Positions 57,295-64,000 of a stretch of DNA of 64,000 bases are shown one piece after another (position 1 is the first letter of the stretch; each line of letters begins with the position of its first letter). Under the pieces are notes generated by a model, which did not search any database, was not told the DNA's origin, and worked only from the letters and a program-made list of their open reading frames with translations. The position numbers were made by a program, and so were the translations under genes. Source of the DNA: Chiua virens (lineage: Eukaryota > Basidiomycota > Agaricomycetes > Boletales > Boletaceae); NCBI GenBank assembly GCA_019787685.1, contig JAHNUO010000002.1, positions 1,364,001 through 1,428,000 on the forward strand, read 5' to 3'.

Positions 57295-59701
57295 TCATGA
57301 TCGCTTTTTCAAAAACACTTCTATGTTGAACTCGAGTGCTGAGCAGGGGTAATTGATCTCGAAACTGGCCAAGACGGAAGGATGTAACGCGCCCAAAGAC
57401 CCTATGATAGTATCCCCGGAGAGCGGTATCTCTTGGACATTGTTGAGGGTCGTCTGAACGGCCGGGGGGGACCGATAGTAAATTGTCGCAGCACGACCAG
57501 GGAAGTAAGCCGGATCTACGCAGAGAAATATATCAGCACTGATATTGTTATTGTTTCCCTTGTCCGAGACGTGACTGACCATTCCCTTCAATGATGTAGT
57601 AACCCCTTGGTTTGTCTTTCTCCTCCCTCCCGATCCTTGGTACTTCCAACATTTTCATAGCCCTGTCCAGCACTCCATGGACAACCTCGAATCCAGCGGT
57701 CTTGCTACACCACACGGCGGCGGCATGTCTCTCGTTTCTCGCTTGGCGCTCTTTGGTGGTGTCCTTGAACACGACATCGGAGAGTTCGAAAAGCCGGATG
57801 GGCAACGGGTGAGATCGATTCTCTCGAATGGTCTTGAGTAGACCCGGAAGAAGAGAGGTTCGCACGACTTGGAATTCGAGGGTTTTCGGGTTGGCGATTT
57901 TGACGGCCAAATTGCCTGGATCAGGACGATTCACGAACTCGAAGTTTTCTTCATGAGAGCACTGTCGGTTCTCCTGTGATCAGCTACCACTAGCCTTCGA
58001 GAACGGAAGACGAGAGAGTTGTACCAAAATAAGCGGTAGCGCTTCCACCCATCCAGCCATTGCCCACTCCCTTCGGATGACATCCACGAGTTTTGAGATT
58101 GCCAAAGGTTGTGCAACCGTACTTGTTTGCGGGAAAATGTCTGGAAGGTTGTTGAAGCCATAAGCAACTGCAACATCCTCTATGATGTCGACCTCATGGA
58201 AGATATCTGGCCGGGTGCAAGGAATAGTGACAGCTACCTCGTCAGAGTTAGGATATACATCTGGGACGAGAGACATGCGGCTGAGAAGCTCGGCGATAGA
58301 GTTAGTAGAGAGTGAAAGGGATGTGCAGGAGTTGATGTAGGATGCACGCGTTATGATGGTCCGCGGAGCGATGTCGGGCGAAATACGCGTCGATCCATCT
58401 GGCAAGATCATCTTGCATGGTTCAATGCTGTAACAGTCGTGTCAGCACTCCATACGTGTTTATGGTAGCAGACGAAATTATGAACATGATGCGCATGTAA
58501 CTTTGAAGAAATGAAAGGGTATCAACAACGCACGTGAAAGGATCTTCACAATACTCCGAGAACATGGCAGCGACAATAGTTGACGACGATCTGAAGCTTC
58601 GTCTCATCCGTGGCCGGTGACATCTATGAAGATATTCCGCGTATTAAGCGTGATTTTACTGTGTTCGGAGTTGATGATGGGAGGGAAGGAGAGAACCCGA
58701 TCTTGTTTGTCATAGATGATCGGGTACACGGGTGCATCACGAATGATGGGAAGGTATTTCGCAAGATGTTTGTCGCTCTGAAGAGTATCATGTTGAGTCA
58801 ATTATAATCATGATATTCCTGCATCACGTACCTCGTAAATTGTCCATCAGTTCTTTAGCGGTGTATGCCTCGTTCTTGGTGAGGGGAACAAACTTGATTG
58901 CTTCAGGATCTCTTGCTTCGTATCTGAACGGGGATTCGATGGTGTCGAGATCGTGTGTACCGATGGAGACCAGCCAGCGCCTTCGACCAATATTTTGATG
59001 GAGCTTGTCTTGAAGATCGATAAAAGATGCATAGGAACGAGGGGTAAACTTCAGATTGCGGAGGACAGCGCAGGCAAACAGTGGACGGACGCGTTGGGTC
59101 TGCAATCGGTTGGTCGGGAATCGAATTCAATGTGTGGAATCAGTGACCGGTCGAAGGACGTACGTCGGGATGAATATGCGTCGTGACGAGGTTTTCTTCT
59201 CCACCCGGGGGATAGACGAGTCTGTAATTCGGCGCTTCTGCTTTACCCAGAAAGACTTTGAGCGCGCGAGATATGCCTTCTATGCAAAGGAGATCATATC
59301 TTCGAGGATGGCTAATCAGGTCAAACTCGACATGAAATGACACTACAAACCTATTGGCAGGTACTTCGATTTTAAGTTGCTGAAAAGATATGATGAGAAC
59401 CGAATAACTGATCAAGTGATTCGTGTACCGGCCGTTCGGCGGGAAGACCTTTTTTAATTGCTTCTTCCACTTCTTCGGTCGTCTGCGATTGCGGGTCATG
59501 AGCCTAAATCATAAGGATATGTAGACCACGGACGTCCTCATCTAGCTCGAGGCCATACTCGAAGCATAATCTATCAAACTCCTCCGTGGCTAGCAAACGG
59601 ATGATTGACACTTTATTGGATCCATGATGAGCGATCTACTCACTATATTCCTTGCCGAGTTCCTGGAAAAGATCGCCCTTGTCTACTGACACGGTAGGCA
59701 T
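57295..59701 (-). CDS. FRS1: Cytosolic phenylalanyl-tRNA synthetase beta subunit
   Basis: The beta subunit of the alpha2beta2 enzyme that charges tRNA-Phe. Read minus from 59701: [20 protein letters not shown], an intron, [138 protein letters not shown], then after one extra base (about 58615) [12 protein letters not shown] and, after a second (about 58578), [14 protein letters not shown]. Next come [56 protein letters not shown] and [20 protein letters not shown]. The tail [20 protein letters not shown]...EVFLKKRS ends at 57295. All B-domain landmarks are present. Confidence 0.9.
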
Positions 59702-59819
59702 TATTGAGGTTGCTAGTGCGAGGGAAGAGCGAGTCACTCGTCGATCAATCAAAGTTACACGTGACCTTATTAAGGATAGCGACAGACTCAGAGCAACTTG
59801 AACACGACGGCTCAGCGGA

Positions 59820-60671
59820 ATGTACTTTTCTTCCTTGATTGCACTACTCCTCGCCTCTCTTGTGAATGCTCAGAACATACGCGTTCAGCATCGTCTCGTT
59901 CACCCAAACCTTCCCATAACATCTTGGATTGAACTTGGCACCGTCGCACTTCCATCCTTGCATTCTATTTCTCCGTTTGGATCTCCTGCAAAGCTCACAC
60001 TCTCCGACACACTCCCCGATGACCTTGCCCAGTTTATGGACTCAGTCGACCCCACCATTGAGGGGGCTATGTACCAGGTCGCTCTCGAACGTCCTGGCGC
60101 TGAGGACGGCGTGTGGCCAACTTCTGTTGTGAAAGCAGTAAGTCATACCAACATCCTTGAACATTTGAACTTCCAGCCGCCTCATCTAACTTTCTCCAAG
60201 TGTCACCTACCTGGATCGACCTCCTCGCAACTTACCATTCATTTCTCACCTTCCGGCCTCCCGTTTGCCGTCGATTACTTCCTCTCAGCGGTTCCCCATA
60301 ACGGCTCGTGCCCTCTTCCAAGCACGCGCCTGTCATATGCTGCACACAATACAACCGTCACACTCGTGTCGCCGCGTCAACCCCCTCAGCATGTCCTTCT
60401 TTTTATGTGTGCCGTATCGTTCCTAACGTGCTGTTAGGCCCGAGTTGCGCATGCCGCCTCCACTCACACCGGAAGGTGAACCGATAGCACCAACGCCTGA
60501 GAAGAGTTTCTTCCAGAAGTACTGGATATACATAGTCGTGATTCTAGGCGTTCTTTGTAAGTCGCATCTTGAGCCCAATCCCGAGCATTGACAAGTGATC
60601 ATGCTCTTGTAGTAATTTCTGGGCCAATGGATGAACCCGCAGGGAACAATGGAGGCCAGGGTGGAAGATGA
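59820..60671 (+). CDS. EMC10: ER membrane protein complex subunit 10-like
   Basis: The EMC inserts tail-anchored and multipass proteins into the ER membrane; EMC10 is its lumenal subunit. The signal peptide MYFSSLIALLLASLVNA precedes QNIRVQHRLVHPNLPITSWI, LGTVALPSLHSI, MYQVALERPGAEDGVWPTSV, CHLPGSTSSQLTIHFSPSGL, AVDYFLSAVPHNGSCP, RPELRMPPPLTPEGEPIAPT-type text (read PELRMPPPLTPEGEPIAPTP) and one membrane helix KYWIYIVVILGVLL. A final intron leads to ISGPMDEPAGNNGGQGGR and a stop at 60671. The third junction (60437) is out of phase by one unless one G of TAGGCCC is extra. Divergent from FRS1 by 118 bp. Confidence 0.83.
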
Positions 60672-60968
60672 ACATAGATATGAGGGACCCAAATGGAGCT
60701 CAAGGTTGCAAGAAATGTCGCCCAGCGTGGTTTCAGTAGTTCGGCCCGTTATTGATTCAGTGGCGTGTTGGCTAAATATTTATGGTATAACATGCTCAGG
60801 TGATAGGTCCCTGCCAAACTTTGACTTGTGACATGAGCCAGCACATGTCGCTGCGCGCTTCAAATAATCGAGGGTCGCACGAAATTTGCTGGCATATCTT
60901 GTCTTTCTCACAGAACTTCAGCTCAAACTCGCTTCTCATTTGCAATTGTCATTCTCTGTCATCAACCG

Positions 60969-61643
60969 ATGCCAATCTTTATTCGCCCTACGACCAGGGA
61001 AGATGAGGCTGCACTCTCCAAGATTTGTTTGGAGACGTCCGAGGCCGGTAAATCTGGAAGAGAGTTTCACAATTACCCATCACTTCCAGGCGAAGTCTAC
61101 GCCCTCCCATATGTCAATGTTCCCGATTGCGTGTGGGGATTCGTTCTCGTCGAGAAGCCATCCGAGGCATCTCCTCCTTCAGAGGAATCTGTCGTGGGGT
61201 ATACATTGGGTGCACTAGACTCTCGCGCGTTTGAAGCAGCTACGGCGCAAACCTGGTGGCCGCCTCTTAAAGCAAAATACGCCGAGGGATCTCTTACCGC
61301 ACCCCAGCCAACACAAGCTGACCAGAAATACATCAAAACCATCATGAATTTTCCTGCTGCGTCAGAAGCCCAGATCGCGTTCTCTCCGGCGCACTTGCAT
61401 ATCGATATCTTGGAGTCACATCAACGGAAGGGGTGGGGAAAGAAATTGATTGGGATGGCCATCAGACATCTGAAGGAGAAAGGGTTAAGAGCTGTTTGGC
61501 TTGGGATGGACCCTCGAAACAAGGCAGCCGCTTTGTTTTATGAGAGATTGGGGTTCCATACATTCCATAGCGGCCCCGAGGGAGTGGTTGGGATCACGAT
61601 AGAGGAGTGGGAAAAGAAGTGGGGGGATAACTTGGGTGAATGA
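60969..61643 (+). CDS. GNAT-family N-acetyltransferase
   Basis: This is a single-exon acetyl-CoA-dependent acyltransferase of about 224 residues. Start MPIFIRPTTREDEAALSKIC (beta1-alpha1 of the GNAT fold). It has an insert with FHNYPSLPGEVYALPYVNV, then VWGFVLVEK (beta), VVGYTLGALDSRAFEAATAQ, AHLHIDILESHQRKGWGKKL (motif A; the acetyl-CoA pyrophosphate loop is QRKGWG), IGMAIRHLKEKGLRAVWLGM and NKAAALFYERLGFHTF (motif B). The substrate is unknown. The pattern resembles acetyltransferases fused or related to O-GlcNAcase-type proteins of fungi and bacteria, which is a guess. Confidence 0.85.
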   Translation: MPIFIRPTTREDEAALSKICLETSEAGKSGREFHNYPSLPGEVYALPYVNVPDCVWGFVLVEKPSEASPPSEESVVGYTLGALDSRAFEAATAQTWWPPLKAKYAEGSLTAPQPTQADQKYIKTIMNFPAASEAQIAFSPAHLHIDILESHQRKGWGKKLIGMAIRHLKEKGLRAVWLGMDPRNKAAALFYERLGFHTFHSGPEGVVGITIEEWEKKWGDNLGE

Positions 61644-62140
61644 GCTCCGAGTCTTGGAACCTGTTTGCGTGTAACTTATCAAGCGGCTATTTACCGACAA
61701 CGAGATGAATCATTTGCGAGTGTCAAGTGCACGCTTTTTTGAACAATCTCGATGATCGGTACTCCTTGCTATCCTCACCGCCATCATCGTTTCAAACTCA
61801 CGGGTTGTGATCAAGCTGCGTTAGGTAAGTACTTGTCCTCGCCCCGGGGATATGGCAAGCTTGACCATTCGGACTTGTAACCATCCAAGTGCAAGTTTGG
61901 GTCTATTGCGGTTTTGGCCGCCATCGACGCTAAACTCTTTACAGTAGTGTGGAAATTTTTCACTACTTGGACTAGTTCTGCCAGTGCGGGCCGGTGTTTC
62001 GGTCAAGTTTGAAATGATGCCAGTGGTATGCTTATCTACCCTTCCTGGCGAGCCGCTCGAGAGATCCACGACCAGGTTTACTTCTACACAGTTTATTCTT
62101 GAGAATCCAGGTGATCTCTCGCGCTCGTTCAATATTAAGG
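61644..62140. other. Intergenic, no feature seen
   Basis: This is 497 bp between two plus-strand genes. The minus ORF at 61821-62132 shows no family. It contains the promoter of the PRM10-like gene; a GTAAGT at about 61826 and an acceptor near 62110 could bound a 5' UTR intron. Confidence 0.45.
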
Positions 62141-64000
62141 ATGCCCAGGAATCCTCCCAGCTCTCAGACTAATGGCCAGGCTGGTCCTGAGCACCCCAGT
62201 AACCGCGCCGGGACTCGGTATGGGCTTGAACAGGATGTCCTTGCCGGCACGGAACCTGTGTATCCCGACATCGCGTACCCCAGCTCGTTCCATGTTCCGA
62301 GACTGTCGCCACCTCCTCCCGCACACAGGAACTTCTACGACCCTCCCCGTGAATCCCGCCCTCACGACACGGAACCCTTACGGCCCCAGGCAAGACCCGT
62401 CCAGAATGCCCAGGCGCCATCGTATAGTTCTAGTTCAACACTGAATAACTGGCGGGTCGGATGGAGACGTTGGAGCATTCGCAAAGAAGTTTAACGCGAA
62501 AAATGAAGCTGAACATCTTGATGAAATGTACGCGTTCGCATCACCCCAGCATCCCTACAATATTCCTCCTCCGGAACCTGCATTCGATGCCAAATCAGTT
62601 CCCCGTTCGAAGCAACCACAGAAAGTCAGTTTCGCGACGGAGGCGAAGTATAGAGACGAAAAGAACTTTGACACGGAGGCGCAGGTTCCAGCCGGGCGGG
62701 ATGACGAGGACGACTTGGAGGATATCGACATCGACGGGGAACCGAACTACGGCGAGATGAATGATAGAGATGGCAGGAACAGAGGAATCCTCGCGAATTT
62801 GATGGAGTTATACGGCGTCACCCCAGGAATGAATGGACTACCCTATTCCCGTTCCCGAGCTTATGAGGCAGACGGGAAGTCCGCCGAGCATCCACGCTTT
62901 GGCCGGAAAAACTCGGACGGTTCAGATTCAGACGCATATTCTGAAGCCCTGGATCCTGACGATCCCCGAGTGACGCACATCACGAAGAATCTCCTCGACG
63001 ATTATGAAGATGAGAGACGGAATGCTCTCAGACAGATGGACTATCGACAACGCAGAAAAGAGCAACAGAGGATCCGTATCGAGTTCAATGTCACTTGTGA
63101 GTCTCAGTTAGTTATTCAAGGCGTCCTTGTTTTAATGGACGGCTGCGCTGCAGCTATCTTGAAACGTCACCAGTTTCTGCTCAAGCTCGCTCGTGCTTTG
63201 ATGTCATTCGGCGCACCGTCGCATCGGATAGAATCACAACTTATAGCCGCAGCCCGTATTCTTGAAATCAACGCCGAGTTCATTCATCTGCCCAGCGTTA
63301 TCATTTGCTGCTTCGAGGATAGTGACACCATGACATCCGAAACACACTTTGTCAAGGGAACAGGAGGTCTTGCTCTCGGAAATCTTCACAAAGTGCATCT
63401 GATTTACCGGGCTGTTTTACATGACGAAATCAGCGCGAGAAAGGCCACCGAACAACTGGAAGATTTGCTCTCCGCAAAGCCTTTGTACTCGGTCTGGTTC
63501 CGATGTCTCTTGAGCCTTTTCCTATCGGTTCTGATCTGTCCATTGGCGTTCGGTGGTTCCTTCCTGGATACTTGGGTCGCAGGTAGTGGTGCTTTTATCC
63601 TCTCCTTCCTACAGCACAACGTCGCAACGAAGTCGACCATGTATAACAATGTGTTTGAGTGTGTCAATTCTTTTTCTCTCCCCTAGACCTATGCTGAAAC
63701 ATTCCAATAGAATCACCACTGCCATGTTTATGTCCTTCGTAGCTCGCGGGTTGAGTAGCCTTCGCAGCCAAATATTTTGTTATGAGGCGATTTCATCCGC
63801 TGGTATCATCGGTATCCTCCCAGGGTTCCTCATTTGTAAGTGAATATTTCAATAATGCGTTCGACTTTCTGACTAACTTGAAACGCAGTGACTAGCTCCC
63901 TCGAACTGGCATCTAAGAACATTGTATGCGGTAGTGTCAAGATGGTCTACTGCACTCATCTATACTCTATTCCTGGGATTTGGCCTGCAAATTGGTTCAG
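62141..64000 (+). CDS. PRM10/ThrE-family membrane protein (3' end outside window)
   Basis: Prm10-type proteins are fungal multipass membrane proteins with two ThrE-like halves related to bacterial threonine/serine exporters; their role in fungi is unclear. Start MPRNPPSSQTNGQAGPEHPS, a Pro-rich disordered leader, TLNTGGSDGDVGAFAKKFNA (one base skipped near 62448), MYAFASPQHPYNIPPPEPAF, LANLMELYGVTPGMNG, HITKNLLDDYEDERRNALRQ and SILKRHQFLLKLARALMSFG. Then the ThrE core: APSHRIESQLIAAARILEIN, FIHLPSVIICCFEDSDTMTS, GGLALGNLHKVHLIYRAVLH, LAFGGSFLDTWVAGSGAFIL, ITTAMFMSFVARGLSSL and CYEAISSAGIIGILPGFLIL. A final exon, LTSSLELASKNIVCGSVKMV, needs one base skipped near 63951 to give YALIYTLFLGFGLQIGS. 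The gene continues beyond 64000. Confidence 0.87.

Noticed and set aside
1..64000. CRISPR array, tRNA, rRNA or intact transposon
   Set aside because: No regular spaced repeats, cloverleaf-like segments, rRNA text, transposase or reverse transcriptase motifs were seen.
9700..64000. Biosynthetic gene cluster
   Set aside because: No polyketide synthase, non-ribosomal synthetase, terpene cyclase or P450 group occurs; the genes are unrelated housekeeping functions.

Overview
The window is nuclear DNA of a filamentous basidiomycete, most likely an Agaricomycete. It carries about 27 protein genes packed on both strands. Almost all contain several spliceosomal introns of about 45-60 nt, with GT donors, CTNAC-like branch points and YAG acceptors. 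The encoded families are fungal housekeeping genes: URA3, cobalamin-independent methionine synthase, RPL9, PCF11, PUS7, DOM34, a BSD2-like protein, PRM10 and a class I photolyase. I saw no rRNA, tRNA, CRISPR array or intact transposon. Exon structures were joined by eye from reading-frame continuity and splice signals, so gene ends are firmer than internal exon borders.

Layout. 1-6.5 kb: 3' part of a giant FMP27/BLTP2 lipid-transfer protein (+). 7.1-9.8 kb: methionine synthase (-). 10.9-12.6 kb: xylitol/sorbitol dehydrogenase (+). 12.9-14.25 kb: unidentified acidic protein (+), converging on mitochondrial EF-G2 (14.3-16.8, -). 16.95-17.9: STE14 (+). 18.1-18.8: RPL9 (-). 19.25-21.8: PCF11 (+). 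21.8-24.4: a poorly resolved, partly decayed stretch with conflicting ORFs, an Arg/Ser-rich broken frame and a diverged direct repeat. 24.4-27.7: SWT1 and a GT32 mannosyltransferase (+). 28-33.1: MFSD10-like transporter and PUS7 (-). 33.1-34.1: URA3 (+), divergent from PUS7 with only 42 bp between start codons. 34.1-39.1: DOM34, a TXNDC9/PLP1-like protein and photolyase in tandem (-). 39.6-40.7: WTAP/Mum2-like (+). 41.5-42: hypothetical (-). 42.2-43.7: GH18 chitinase (+). 45.4-46.1: STEEP1-like (-). 46.2-48.2: ankyrin/AVO2-like (+). 48.5-51: sucrose-type MFS transporter (+). 51.2-54: DPH6 (-). 54.1-57: serine-rich hypothetical and BSD2-like (+). 57.3-59.7: Phe-tRNA synthetase beta (-). 59.8-61.6: EMC10 and a GNAT acetyltransferase (+). 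62.1-end: PRM10-like transporter, cut by the window (+).

The neighbours do not form a pathway cluster; this is an ordinary gene-dense chromosomal segment. Some themes recur: translation and ribosome rescue (EF-G2, RPL9, DOM34, DPH6, FRS1, PUS7), ER membrane protein handling (EMC10, STE14, BSD2-like, STEEP1-like) and RNA processing (PCF11, SWT1, WTAP-like).

The most striking observation is not a new gene system. About 25 isolated one-base frame changes, mostly insertions, fall inside otherwise perfectly conserved genes (methionine synthase, EF-G2, photolyase, chitinase, MFS transporter, FRS1, PRM10 and others), while a block from about 17 to 36.8 kb has none that I can find. Many of the extra bases can be written as AG read as AGG. 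I think unpolished sequence or assembly is the likeliest cause, but recoding or pseudogene formation must be excluded before these genes are called intact or broken.
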